Shown: positions 21,047 to 34,028, counted from the stretch's first letter. The stretch: DNA of 64,000 bases from Pleurostoma richardsiae (GCA_030052745.1 JANBVO010000010.1:558001-622000); one strand, 5' to 3'. The notes: generated by a model from the sequence alone, not told the origin. Program-made: numbers and translations.

Positions 21047-23919
21047 ATGCTACTGTACACACGATTGGCGCCTCCAAAAGCCCCAAAAAGGCGATCAAGA
21101 GCTGGTATGTCACGCCCTTCCCGCTCCCATGGACGATCCGTCCTTCTCCAATTCATCCAGATCCTATGCTATCCTGAAACATCCGTCACAATCTCCTATG
21201 GTGAACCGACTGGCTGACCAAATGTGTTCATGCAGGTTGCACTTTCTGGTACGTTGATCTCCCTCGCATGAACTCCCGTCATCACACCATGCCACTCACG
21301 ATTCTAACCGGCGACCAACAGCAAGGAAAAGGTTCGTACGGATTCTCCATGAGCGATCGATTTGCAAGAGGCGGCGACGAGGAGGAGCGCTCTACCGGCG
21401 TTGACCCTCCCAACATAAGCGGCCTGCCTGTTTGGGGAAGAGTTCCAGCGGATGACGAATGTGAGATGACAGGGGAGATGAACAAGAACGAAGGCTGACA
21501 TGTCCTCCTTTGCTGTAGAAGAAGAAATGCGATGAAGAACGACCCCAGTGCGCCCGCTGCGCCGAGCGCGGGCTCGACTGCGTCTATGAGCCGGTGAGAC
21601 CGCGCCAGCGCCGGAAGCGAGACTCGATGGCTTCTTCGGTGGCGAGCACCGCTACGACGGCCAGCAGCCGACTGGGCAAACCCACCATGGACGAGCCCAG
21701 CTATGCATCGGCTCGCAGGTGGTCCGGCGACAGCCCGAGGAGCAACAGCAGCAGCAGTGAGAGTGGCGGGACTGTAACGGGCCAGCTGGGCCAGCAGGAG
21801 GACTACTACTACAACTGGCCAGGCGCAAGCGAGGCCGCTGTCTTGCTCGAGGATGATGTATGCGAATCCGACCTTTTCAGTCCTTTCGCCTTCGACACTG
21901 CGTCGATGGCCTCCTCATCTCCCTACCCCTTAACCGCGAACCTGCCCGGTTCCGCGCTCGCGCCAATCGCCTCCCTATCCTTTGACTGGCCACCACCGCA
22001 ACCCGAGCAGCAGGACGATGACGAGGGAGCCACACCAACACCAACACCAGAGGCGGCGACAGCCTGCAGCGTCGTCGTCAGCGGCGGTGGAAGCAGCAGC
22101 AGGACAAACAACACCCCGGACCTCGCCATGATCGCGCCCATCCCCGCCTCCTCCCCGCTGCTGGACTTCTGCCCGCCCCTCTTCTCCGAGTTCTCCCCGC
22201 GGCCCCAGCGCCGCGCCCTCGTCGACCACTTCTGCAACGTGCTCTCCCACCTCATCGTCTTCCGCGAGGAGTCCGGCAACCCCTTCCTGCAGCTCGTCCT
22301 GCCCCTGTCCATGGCCAGCCCGCCCGTACTCAACGCCGTCTACGCGCTGGCCAGCGCGCACCTCGAGCACAGGGGCGTCGCCGCCGCCCCGGTCGACGTG
22401 CTTGGCATTGGTGATGGCGGCGTCGATGACGGCGCCGAGGAGGTCCAGGCCGCTGGGGGCCAGGTCTCGCTGTACTTCCACAACCGGGCCATCCAGGGGC
22501 TGGCGCGCCTGATAGAGAGCGGAGACGCGGGCGGCAAGGTTAACAGGAATGAGCTTCTGGCGGCCATTATGCTGCTGGTGTATTACGAAGTGGTGAGTCT
22601 CGTCTTTCCTACCTATTCACCCTCTGGAGCTCGCACCGTGAGACAAAAACATTTTGGGGGTCAACACCCTTGCTAACGTACTGTTGTAACAGCTCGTACA
22701 GAAAGGCCGGTCAAACATCGTAGAGGGGCACCTTAAGGGTGCGCTCACGATAATGTCCTCCAATCCCGAGCCAGCAGATCCCACGGGCACGTTCCTAGAA
22801 CGCGTACGTAGCCTACTTCTTTCTCTCCGCGTATCCTCCTACAGCACATCATTAGAGAAGAAGTCGCATCTTGCTAACACTACACTTCCCGTGGTTCAGG
22901 CATTCCGTTTCTATGACGTGATAGCAGCCCTCTCCTTCGGCACTGCACCACTGTCCACAGCCCCTGCGGCGGGCTGCTTCCTGCCCTTCGCACCACCGGG
23001 CGCACGAGCCGCCTCACCTCTGAGCAGTGTCGACACTCTGCTCGGTATGGCTACCACGCTGTGGCCCATCATCCACCGGCTGTCCGGCTTATCAAGCCTA
23101 AAGAAGGAGCTAGAGCGGGCCATGAGCGGCGGTACTGACCAGACAGCAGCGTCATCAACCAAGGTCGCCGTGCTGCGCACCGAGTTCGAGACCACGGCCG
23201 AGGCGGTCGAGGTCGCACTGAAGCAGTGGCGGCCCTGTCTGCCGCCCGGATTCTCGCCCGAGGCGGACGATTGCGACGGAAGCGAGGCGGAGATCGGCCA
23301 AGAACCCGACCCGGCGACGCCGAGCAGCAACAGCAGTAGCAGCAGCGAAGGCGACGACACGCCGACGCCCGGGAACCTCCGCCACCACAGCTGCCGCCGC
23401 GAGAACGCCCGGCTCCAGTCCATCTTCAACAACGCGATGGCCTACCGGCACTCAGCCCTCGTCTACCTCTACCGGGAGGTGCACGAGCTGGCGCGGTCGC
23501 ACCCGGCGGTGCAGCACCACGCGCGGCTGGCGCTGCGGCACTGCGCGGCCACCTGCTCGCACGCCGGGCCCATGAGTGCGCTGCTGTGGCCGCTGTTCGT
23601 GGCGGCGTGCGACGCCGTGGCCCGCGAGGACAGGGAGGTGGCGAGGCGCGCGTTCGCGGCCATCGACAGGCGGCAGGGCATGACGAACATCAGGCGGGCG
23701 TGGGACATCGTCCAGGAGGTGTGGCGCAGGGCGGACCTGCTCGACGAGCAGGAGAGGCGGGAGAAGGAGCTGCTGCTGCAGCAGGAGGAGAACAACAGGG
23801 GGCGGTGGGGCGCGACGGGCATGGGGATGAGGATTGGGTGTGCGCTGAGGCGCAGGCTGGGGGGTGACCTGTGGAGGAGGGTCACTGAGGACATGGGTGT
23901 TAATATTGTCTTTGGTTGA
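21047..23919 (+). CDS. Zn2Cys6 transcription factor with zinc finger split over four exons, two of them micro-exons (761 aa)
   Basis: Exons: 21047-21104, 21236-21248 (13 nt), 21322-21331 (10 nt), 21519-22592, 22693-22803, 22900-23919; every intron is GT-AG and phases join without a break. The joined N-terminus reads KRRSRAGCTFCKEKKKKC followed by the rest of a perfect cluster (C21-x2-C24-x6-C31-x5-C37-x2-C40-x6-C47). Without both micro-exons the first two cysteines and frame are lost, which is why I accept them. After a low-complexity acidic/Ser region, a fungal-specific regulatory domain (Fungal_trans_2-like) runs from about residue 220 to the end, with [15 protein letters not shown] and [16 protein letters not shown] helices. 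It is a nuclear DNA-binding regulator of unknown target. The fifth intron (22804-22899) is 96 nt and stop-free, so its retention would add 32 residues. Confidence 0.85.
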
Positions 23920-26500
23920 AGGAGACACACCACACAGTCTGGGGCAGAACAACTCAACACAGAAGGATAGAGTGAGAAGATGGCTATACGTGGCTGACAC
24001 CACAGACGCTTTCGTTGGAGAAAGCTCAAGCTTCAAAGCGGGATAAGAACATGGCCCAACAGGCCGGGGAACGAACTCAAGGAGCGGCGCAACGGGGTGG
24101 GTATGGGACGACATGATTTGCGATCTGAATGCAACGCAGGAGATCCGGTACGATCTGCGATGCATGTCGAATACCCGGCGCCATTACGCGCCTCACGATT
24201 ATCAGGCGTGCGGAAGAATGGACGGAGTTGCGGAGAGGAGCTGAAAATAGGGGTGAGGGGACGTCGTGGTGTCTCCAGAGTCGTCAGAGAAGGCCTCGAG
24301 GCGCGAGAAGATACGTCCTGGGTTGCTCACTTCTTGCGGCTGTTCTCACAGAGAACTTTGTACCTTAATAGGCAGCAACAAACGCAGTCAAATTCTGTAA
24401 TAGACGATATGCTTCGTCGTCATCATCAAGGAGAGCAGACCCAGGCATGACATGACAAGCAACGGCTGGGGGGCGTTCCTAGAGACGGCCTCTCTTCTTT
24501 CCCCAACGGTAAAATGCAGCTTCGTTTCATGCAAATGGGCTCGCGGGCACGTGTCGTCCTCTTGCACTGCTGCCACTGGCTCGAGGACACATGCGAAACC
24601 GACTTGAAGGGGGAAGGACACCGGACCGCGATAGAAGGAGTCTATATACGAACCGGTACAGTAAGCGAGCGACCAACGCGATCAAGCGCGCTGACTTATC
24701 AAAGTCATCATATCATTTCTGACGCAGCGGTTTAGTTCCTCCATGCCGTCATTTAGGTTTCGACTTGCCGTTCACGGGTGGGAGAAGTTGGGGGAAGGCA
24801 TTTAGGCTGTTGTCTGCGTCGTTCAAGGTGAAAGGGACGCTTGGGCGCAATGCTGAAGCGGATGGATGGTGGTTGTTATTCTAGCTGTACAAGATATGTT
24901 AATGGACAACAATAAAGGTTGCGTTAGAGAGGAGCGTTCTTGTCGTGCAACGTCCGGGCCGATTCAGATGGGATATACCCTCGGTCAAGATGCTGACCGC
25001 GACTGGAAGCGCCTGGAATAGGGGTTGGACACTAGCCCGGATGCGCGGAGGATGTGTTGACGATGATAACCAGAGGCATCTATCTATCTCCATGTGCGGG
25101 TGTTGAACGCTCTTATCGAGAGGTGCACAGAGCCAGGGGCTTGATATTGAGCTGCGGGGAATCCGGTGTGGCAGACCCGGTCTTGGCAGGGAAGATGTGC
25201 TCGTCCCGTGTGGACATGCAGCAGGTTTGTGCCTCGATTGGGGAGCTTAGTTATTGGGAAACCTGGGATTGGCGCGGTCGAGTTAGTTTTGTTCTTGAGT
25301 GTAGCCGGCGTGAGTGGGCGAGGTGTGGGGAGAGCGTACAGACGATGAGACCCTGAAGGCCTGTCACGGTTTCGTGTAATTCTGTCGCGGCTCGTGCCGT
25401 AATGCGCTTTTCGGAGCAGATATCAAGGTTCGTCGTATCATTTCCGCTTAGTTAGTGGGCAGAGTAGGATCGTGTCCCATGTGAAAGGCACAAGCCGACG
25501 GAAGAGTTGCGATAGAAATGATGCCGACGCCGCCATGCTCGTGCGCGTTGAACCGATAGGATGGATTGGCGGGCCCCGTCAACGGCATCCAGGGCGAACG
25601 CCTTCCGCGCCATGCCTTGCCCGATTGGCACTGGACGGACTCGCATTGCGTTAGGCTGGACGGGCAGAGAAGGGGATGAGGCTAGAGAAGAGCAGGGAGA
25701 GACACGGGTGTCAGATATCGTGGGCGCCTGGCCATGGAGGAGGCATCCCATCCCATCCCATCCCGCCGTTCTGTGTCTTCCGCCGTCTCTTCCTTTTTTT
25801 CTCTCTTCCTGTTTTCCCCTATGAGTGTGACCGAGGCAGTACGTGCGCTGCAGGTACTCCGTACCAGCACCTCCTCCCTCCCGCCAATCCAAGGTACACG
25901 CGCGTACAGTACTCCGTAATACCTGCTCTACCTGAGGTACTTACACCTACAGTTGGACTCCCCGCGGGCGATCTGCCACCCTCAAACGACCTGCTCTTCT
26001 GCCGCTGCCGCACGTCTTTCGTCCTCGCGCAGGTTTTCTCCCCTGGCAATCTCCCCACGATACTGCGCCGACCCGGCTGTACTTCCGTGCCTCCACGGTA
26101 CGGGGAGATACATATCCGTATCTGCCTCGCTTTCGAGCTCTCTCTCTCTCCCCGCCCGTTTCCCTTCCTGGACAGTCCACACCTCTTCCTTTTCTCGCTC
26201 CTCGACGACTTTCACTTCTTCCCTCAGCTGCGCGCTGCCCTCCTCCTCCTCCGCCGCCATCCCGCAATGGAAATATGATTTCCTCGCCTCTTCTCCGGCT
26301 CTCTGCCATTTCGCGCCCTCCGGCTCTCATCTCCCATCACGACAAATCGCGCACCCTGACGGCGCCGCAATAACCACCGATTCGCCCTTCTCCATTCTCC
26401 GCAGCGCACCCACCAGCTTCCCCAAGCTCTCACCCCAGGTCCGCACGGCCGACGGCGATAGGGCCGGGCACCATGCCCTTGCTGTGAAAGCATCAGCGCG
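23920..26500. other. 2.6-kb intergenic region, no gene recognised
   Basis: Tandem orientation between two transcription factor genes. Contains a (CATCC)4 microsatellite at about 25744-25763 and long pyrimidine tracts at 25780-26260 that look like the promoter/5' leader of the next gene. Confidence 0.4.
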
Positions 26501-29500
26501 ATGACGACCCTAGTCAACGGCACCCTTCCACTTCCCAAGCAGATTCGTTTTGTCAACAATCAGGGTCAACCTCCCTCCAAGAGGAGGAGGATCAATGCGG
26601 CGTAAGTCTGCCCCGTCACAGTGTGAACCTTCAGGCACCCGTGGTGGAGAGACATGCACCCAGTTAAGCGTGTGACGAAATCGGAGTGGCTGATTCGACG
26701 TGCGTCGCAGATGTCTGACTTGCCGCAAGCGCAAGACGAGATGCGCTGGAGAACGACCACAATGTTCCACCTGCACTACGAATGGCCATGTCTGTCTGGG
26801 GTACAATGAGGCCGTGGAGAAGCGGAAGGGTGCGGATGGATCGCTCAGGAGAGACGCAGAAGCAGCCACTGCTGACCAGGGCACCGAACTACACGATCCC
26901 TTAGACGAAGAAGAAGACGACGACGACGAGGTCGAGGAAGCTCCTTGGAAGGCCCACAATGCCGCGAAGCAGAACGACCACATGCCCGGCAGCTCGACAG
27001 CACGGCGCAGCTCCGACTCGAGCGCCGGTGCAGCACCACGTCCCGCAAGACCTGCAACACATGGGAACGAGTGGGAGCACGACTTTCAGCAAGTGCACCA
27101 CCAGCAAGATAGATCGAAGAGACCGTCCTACGCCAGAACTGTATCTTTCTCTGAGGACAGCCGGAGCTCAAATAACCGCTCCCCCTTGCAACACCACGCC
27201 GAGCGCCGCAAGATGCCCTACTTCCGATACTTTGGGCCTACCGCCATCGTGCCGGGATACAAACAAATGGTGGTCAATGTGTCGGTGAGGGACCGAAGGA
27301 GGAGCATGGGAGGCTCTTTTTCTGCGCCATCGCCAGGATCCGCGATGGGGCATCCGTCCATTTTTCCCGGCCCTCCTCACAGCGAGACAGTCTGCGAAAG
27401 CCTAGAAGACATGCCCGTGTACGACCCTAACGACACGGAGCCCGTTCATCCCCTGATTGTCAGCCTCGTCAAGACATTCTTCTTGCATCTCGGATGCAAC
27501 TACCCTTTCCTGCATGAGTCGCATTTTCTACGCATGTTGATAGAGAAGAGGGTCGAGTCTATCCTTGTCGACGCCATGTGTTCGCTAGCTGCTAGATTCT
27601 CGGATCTTCCCATCTTCACAGCAGGCGGTGACCCAACGCTCACTCGGTCAGAGTACGGTCAGGCCTTTGCACAGCGTGCGAAAGCTGCTACGGTCGACAC
27701 ATTTCCCTGCCCTTCAGTCGCTGCAGTCCAAGCATGCCTGTTGATCGCCTACGAGAGTTTCGGGGCCAACCAGGACAGTGCGTTATGGATGTACTTGGGT
27801 ATCGCCATACGCATGGCGCTGGATCTCGGATTGCAGAAAATGGTCGGTATCAAGTACCAAGGAGAGAGAGATCCATGGTATACGAGAACCCGGAGCCGTA
27901 ACAGCACCGGTGACATAGGGGAGATTGACTCAGGCGCCGCGGAAGAAGAAGACCAGCTGAGTCCTGAAGAACAGCAAGAGATCGAGCAAGAGCGCATCGA
28001 TACATTCTGGGCTGTCTTCATCTTGGACCGCGTCATTTCCTCTGGGACTGGAAGACCAGTCACATTCAGGGACGACGACTTTGAGTTGGCATTACCTGAG
28101 CCGTCCGTTGATCCGGTGTCGGGATGGCCAGCTCCCTTCCCGACCTTCCTTGAGGTTATCCATCTGTATGGAAGAGCTTCTGACGTCCTAAACAACATCC
28201 GGGACGCCAGGGACCTGACCCGGGATAAAATGACCAAGCTTGCTGAGATGGAAAGCGATCTCACGAAGATCTACCAGAAGCAAGACGCGAGGCTGCACTT
28301 CAACGCCTTCAACTTCCAAGAATACGTCAAGGCCGGCCAGGGAACCACCTTCATCCTCCTGCATTTCTGGTTCCATGCCCTGATCATCATCCTACACCAA
28401 CCAACCCTGCTCGCCCCCTTTGGCAATCTGAGTCGAGGGCGTCAGTTATCTCCTACCAGCCGCGAATTATCAATGTCAAGTGCCAAAACCATTGCCGACA
28501 TTCTGGCTTTCGCAGAACTGATAGACCCGAAGAGTCTCATCAGCAATCCGTTTACCTCGCAACCCATATATATCGCCGCTTGCGCCTTCCTGATGGAGTC
28601 AGTTGCCAACGCTTCTCATTCCACCTCCCGAGAAGATGGGCCCTCGTTGGGGTTAAAGGGAGAGACAAACAGGGCACACCACTCGCAGTCCAACTCCATG
28701 GGCGACGCGAAAGTCTCTAAGCATTCCTTGCTCGCCTCAGCCGCAAATCAGAACTATCAGCGCTGCTACAAGTCTCTCCAGCAGCTCCATGCCTACTGGG
28801 GCGGTGTCAAGTACATACTAACCGCCCTGGACCAGAAGTCCAAGGGCATCTGGGACTGCGAGACATATACGAACGAGGAGTATGAGAGTGCGAGACTTCC
28901 TCGTCGCGCTTCTCTCAGTCGGTTTCCTCGACTCGAGAACCCATCATCTCCAAGCGTCCCACCAATTGCGTGGTCGCTGACGGGAACCACCAATTCTCCC
29001 AATTCCAGTCTCACCTTGCTCTATCCAAACATCGGTGCGAACGCTCCTTTTCACCAGGCGGCTCCTCCACAGCCCGATTCGGAACCAACAGCTTCAGCCT
29101 CGACGCCGCCTGGGAATATGATTTACGACCCCATTCGGCAGAGTCTCCCGGAACCGACCGCCATGTTCCCGCCAGCTTACCCTCAACCCAATGTGTCTGC
29201 TGTGCGATATTCGGCTCACCCGCCGAGGGGACAGCGGCTGTCGACATCATCGTTGCACTTTAACCAAACCTCGGCAAAGTCGCTCCTTAAATACGAATCG
29301 TTCCCGCCAGATGATGTCGAGAGGCACACATCAGAGACGGATGGCAAACACGGCATCCTCGCCAATATGGCTCAAGGAACTGTTCATCCACCGCCGCCGT
29401 CTCTGCCTGCTCACTCTTATACACCTTCATCGCACCACTCTTCAAATTACGAACCATCCATCATCCGGGGAGAGTCTCCCGTCGACAGACTCACCGACAC

Positions 29501-29789
29501 GGGTCTGAAACCCGGGCATCGACAGCACGATAATCAAATCAGCGGCCACAATCCTGCTGGAGGCGGTGAATATCCACAGGAGTTTGCCCAAGATGGCCTA
29601 GGTTCGGGTTCATACGCATATCTGGGTCCCGGAGGCCCTATCTCGGATGTAATCACCTTCGACAGTCAGGAGATTGACATCGCGGCGTTCGGATTACCGA
29701 ACGAAATGATGACACCTTGGCTTGAGTACCTACCAGGCGACGTTCTGAATCTCTTTGAGGGCGGTGTCAATGGAACAAGCCAGGGATGA
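26501..29789 (+). CDS. Large Zn2Cys6 transcription factor with fungal-specific TF domain (1059 aa)
   Basis: Two exons, 26501-26601 and 26711-29789, with a 109-nt GTAAGT...CAG intron falling inside the codon before the first zinc-cluster cysteine. The cluster is C35-x2-C38-x6-C45-x6-C52-x2-C55-x6-C62. An acidic DEEEDDDDEVEE stretch follows at about 97-108. The fungal_trans domain begins near residue 290 (HPLIVSLVKTFFLHLGCNYPFLHESHF) and includes MYLGIAIRMALDLGLQ and RIDTFWAVFILDRVISSGTGRP. The C-terminal 350 residues are Pro/Ser-rich and end in an acidic, hydrophobic segment likely to activate transcription. The FRYFGPTAIVPGYKQM segment before the domain is shared with fungal Mut3-like C6 factors as I remember them. 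Target genes are unknown. Confidence 0.9.
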
Positions 29790-30884
29790 GCCGGATGTCG
29801 TTGCTCAGTTCATGACTCTTTCCTTCTGTTACGACGCGACGAATGAACACCTCTATGATACTTTGCATACGAGTTTGGGGCTGTACGTTGTCTTTATCTT
29901 CTGCTGTGGGCATCGAGCCCGTATTTGCCAGCAAGCTCATGTTGGCTATGCTTTATACTATCGCTCAAGTGTTTTCTGGGACTTGGGCCAGATCCGGGGA
30001 ACACGGTACACTGGGGTCGGCTCTGTTCATTGCTCGAAAAAGGAGATTGGGGGAAAAAGAGAATATGGGGATCCGGAGTTCACGGCGCCTTTAGAGGGAG
30101 AAATACCGGTATGGCGGTTGTCCATTACTTCCAACGAGGCAGTGCGAGCTTCACGACTTGCTCAGATACGGGATGTATCTCTGGGAATTGAGGAAACCTA
30201 ACACGGCCGTTAACATCTTAAATAAAATATATACCCGTTTGTTTGCTCTACGACTCAACAGTTCTCCGCATCTCATAATGATGGGAAATACTTTACTTTA
30301 CTCGTCTTTGCTTCCCGGTGTCCGTGGGCTGGGAATAGCAGCAGCTCGACGCAACCTCGGAAGGGGCAGCATACCAGCTGGTCCTTGAGTTTGCAAGTTC
30401 ATAATTCCTGCGGGCGTGGTCCGAGCCTGGGCCATTTTCCCTCTTCAAGACCTTCCTCCCGATTGAGATCATACGCGTCTCGGCTATGCTGCATCGCCGT
30501 TGCGGCAAGTTGGAGGGTAAGAAACGACGTCATCAGGGTCCAGCCCTGCAGCCCCTTTGTGCAGGAGATCTACACTCCCTCCTTTGACGCCAGCCAGTGT
30601 CGCGCCAGAGACCAGCCGCTCTAACCGTCTTCTGACCACTTACCCCAGATTTTCCCCAACAGACGCCCCCCTCATCAGTGTCATCACACCCGCTTAAGCT
30701 TGCTCAACGTCACTGGCGTTCTCTTGGTGCTTGATTGGCGTGAGACGAGATCGCGATTATTTATATGACTGGATACCCGCAACCATGAGGCGTCAAGTAG
30801 GCTTGGCTACCCTGTTGAATATATTTCAATTTTCATCGCCAACAGGCCAGAGTGATCAAACAGAAGTAAACGTACTACACCACC
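29790..30884. other. Intergenic region, promoter of the 106-aa gene
   Basis: About 1.1 kb with no supported gene. A TTTATATGA stretch at about 30759-30767 may serve as TATA element for the following small gene. Confidence 0.4.
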
Positions 30885-31420
30885 ATGGACAAGCTCAAGA
30901 AGATCATGTAAGCAGCTGAAGTTCTCCCATTGTGATTCCCCCCCGGTTTGGCTCCCTGCCTCACTCCTGTTCCCTCTCAGTCCCTCCCATCCCCCCGCAT
31001 CGTTCTATCTCGCCATCAAGTCAAGCTACGACCCCTCGCTTACACTCATCCAGCCACCCGGACCCCCATCCAAGCAAGCTCTCCACCACGGACGAGCCGT
31101 CCTCCTCGGCCACTCGCCCCAGCGCCGAGACGATGGCCCAGCTCGGCTCCGAGCCCAACGTCACCGGCGGCGACCGTCCTGCCCCGCGTGAGGCCGATGC
31201 CTTCGGCCAGCAGCAGGGAGGAGACTACGCGGCCGCCGGCGGGGACGCGCCGCAACAGCAGCAGCAGCAGCCGGCCGCGGCGGGCGGTGAGCTCATCGAG
31301 GAGGGCAAGGTCATGGCCGAGGAGGCGAATAACTTCCCGGGCACGAACCCGCATCCGGCCCACTCGGCGCTGGGGACGGGGACGGGCGATAGGGGGCTAA
31401 TGATGCCTGGGAGGGGATGA
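30885..31420 (+). CDS. Small hydrophilic protein, unknown function (106 aa)
   Basis: Two exons, 30885-30907 (23 nt) and 31123-31420, with a 215-nt GTAAGC...CAG intron. The ATG lies in the strong context CACCATGG. The joined frame reads MDKLKKIIAETMAQLGSEPN, then a Gln/Ala/Gly-rich middle with six consecutive Gln, then an acidic helix (ELIEEGKVMAEEANNF) and a Gly-rich end. An alternative acceptor at about 30979 changes frame and is not supported. A start at the ATG at 31135 would also be possible if the first exon is not used. There is no signal peptide and no cysteine. The composition is that of a disordered, stress-type small protein; no function can be assigned. Confidence 0.6.
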
Positions 31421-31893
31421 AGTATGTCTCAGCGACGAGAGCTAGGGAATATTTGGGGAGATTGTATGGTCAAGGTTAAGTTTTTTGAATGTTTTTCTCT
31501 CGCTGGAATATCCTCCTTCCAGTTACAGTAGCAGGTTATTATAACTATCACACGCGAAGCATTATTTTACTTTTAACGGGATAATAAGCCCCTCATCCAC
31601 CTTCAACAGTCTTGATGGTTATGTCATCGTCAAGGACGGTACCGAATGTGGTAGATATTGAGTTGAGGTCTGCGATGCAATTTTGCAGGAGCGTTTTGAT
31701 GCTGTCTTATCCATTGCGTTCCCAAGAATATCATCATGAGAAATACCATTGTCTCGACATGCATTGCTCCCCGTGTCGAGGATCCAGCCCGTTTCCCACA
31801 AGTGCTACGCCATTTCAGTCACCGTCACGCTCTGAAATCCATATCCTCGCAAATTCTCCACCTGGATGGAGGCATATCGAAGTGGTTCCCCGC
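31421..31893. other. Intergenic region between convergent genes
   Basis: 3' flanks of the small gene (+) and the SMP-30-like gene (-). No supported gene. Confidence 0.4.
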
Positions 31894-33635
31894 TCACACA
31901 CGCTCATCAATAGGGGCACCAGAGGCGCCCAGCGTGGCGTAGTACAGCTCAGTCTCCGCGCAGATAACCATGCGGCCATCCCCGGCGAACTGAAAGTTGG
32001 CCGCCGTCGCGCCTAGGTAGATCTTGCCCAGGAGCTTCCCCGACGGGCTGAAGACCTGGACGCCGTCACCGCAGCCCGCGTAGAGGTTGCCGTCCGCGTC
32101 GCAATGGACGCCTAGGTATGAAAGCGTGAGTTTGGGACATCTAAGAGAACTCCCTGCGCTATGCTTCTCAGTCACGAATGAGGATATCTACGTACCGTCG
32201 GGAACCCCTGAGGCTATGAAGGCGAAGACCTTCCGGTTCTCCCAGGTGCCGTCATCTCTCACGTCGAAGCGGTAGCTGTCAGCACTAGTTAGCCTGGAAT
32301 CACCCCTATCGAGGTATTCTGTGACGGCTCTCTTACATCGCAGCTGGGCTGGAGTAGTTTCTCCCGTAGAACCCGAGGTTCGTGCCCGTGTCTGTCACAT
32401 ACGCGTAGGAGCCGTCAGGGGAGAATGTGAGGCCTTTAGTGTATCACGGTTAGCTAGTTATCAACCACAGGGCCGTTCTTCGCTTGCTGCTCGTGCCTCA
32501 CCATTGGGTATACCGAAGCCGTCCGCGATGACTGACACGGCGCCGGTCGCTTCGTTGAACCGGTAAACCTGGTTCTGAATGCCAGGCGCGGGGCGGAAGT
32601 CCTGGAGGAAGCCGTAGAGCGAGTCGGTGAAGTAGATCTCCTTGTTCCTGGGATGAACCGCCACGTCGTTGATAGAGTTGAACTGGCGGCCGAAGAAGTT
32701 GTTTAGAAGGACTACAGCCTCAGTTAGATCTCCCGGATGGCTTACCCTAAAGGCACAGGGATGGTAGCATACCTGTCGTGTTGTACGGCGGATATGGATT
32801 CATCAAGTAGAGCGCAGAGGGGATAGCCTCGCCTTGGCCCTCAGCGGCGAAGATGATGTTGCCCTTATAGTTGGTTCCTCCTTGATGCGGTGTTAGTCAC
32901 TATGCCATCTTCTGTTCTATCATGAGCATTGCTCAGGGCTTACCATTTGGATTCATGACTGTCGGGGCCGAGTCGACAGTGGTCACAACCACCTCCCCCG
33001 CTGTGTCGGACGTGCTTGACACCGCCTGGGCCTCTGACAGGGAGATCTTCTGTATGATGGCAGACTTGGCCATCCCAGTCCCCGCAGCCTTCGCGCCAGC
33101 ATTCTGCACGAAAAAGACCTCGTCAGTGGGCGGGAACCTGCATTCTCTCTGTTAGCCAGATCTCACAGCGTGCCGAATCGCAAACACATCTCGAGACTGA
33201 CCAGACAACAGCCTCGTGAAACAGGGGATCCTCCTCAGAGCGCGCAATGACCGTCAAGGTTGGGTCGCAGCCGATTATGGACAGGAACTCCGGGTCGTAG
33301 ACGTGGAAGGGTTTGGACCTCAGGGCGCCTTCTTCTATCCCCGGGGGTCTGAAAACCTGGCTGCCGTTCGCGACCGAGGGTGGCGGCACGGTCGACAGCG
33401 CGTTGAAGCTCCTCTGGTCGATGATCTGGGCTTGCGCCGGTATCCCGGCGTCACAGACCACGCCTGGCCTGGCGTTTTGCCGGGACTGGAACAACAGAGC
33501 CGCGCCAAGGACAAGGGCGCCGGGAAAGAGCATCGACAGCACGGTTTTTCTGAAGTTCCGCGTCTCGGTCTTACTCGACTGAGACTTCCCCGCTGCTGCA
33601 CCCCGCGCTGAGGTCTGCTTGCTGGTGCTACTCAT
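31894..33635 (-). CDS. Membrane-anchored SMP-30/gluconolactonase-like beta-propeller protein (7 exons, 446 aa)
   Basis: Exons on the minus strand: 33635-33202, 33137-32944, 32880-32773, 32711-32502, 32433-32337, 32275-32196, 32111-31894. All junctions are GT-AG and phases agree. Residues about 30-50 form one hydrophobic segment (TVLSMLFPGALVLGAALLF) after a basic, Ser/Lys-rich start, so it is a signal anchor with the bulk outside the cytosol. The rest is the SGL/LRE fold: MNPNGG, NSINDVAVHPRNKEIYFTDSLYG, GFGIPNGLTFSPDGSYAYVTDTG and GVPDGVHCDADGNLYAGC, the Asn/Asp metal-binding loops of calcium-dependent lactonases. It probably hydrolyses a sugar or other lactone, but the substrate is unknown. 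Exon 3 has an adjacent alternative acceptor (NAGNAG at 32878-32883) that would drop one glycine. Confidence 0.88.
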
Positions 33636-34028
33636 CTTGAGTGAGATGACTTGAAGAGACAAGGTCAACCCTTACAGTCTGATCAAGCGTTGATGAAGAG
33701 GAGCAAGCAACGGCCAAGTCGAAGAGAAAGCTCTCCCGGTGCCAAGCTGTATCACCCCCGGGGGAGCTTGTCCGAGCCGCGGTTTCGGAGCGCAGCAGAT
33801 GAAGGAATGCGGGGAGTCTGCGGGGCCAACGCGGAGCGGACTTGGACGAAGATCGGGGGCTTGCGATTAGCGCCGGCATGAGCTTCACCGAGATGCTTCC
33901 TGGGCACGAAATGACGATGTTGCTGCTCGATTTCACTCACAGACTAAGTTATACTGGTCAAGGAATTACATTTACGAAGACTTGCGTGAAAAACTCAAAC
34001 ATGTCTCCATGGCAAATCCCCCGGCTAC
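33636..34028. other. Intergenic region upstream of the SMP-30-like gene
   Basis: Contains the SMP-30-like promoter and the 3' flank of the oxidoreductase gene. No gene seen. Confidence 0.4.
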
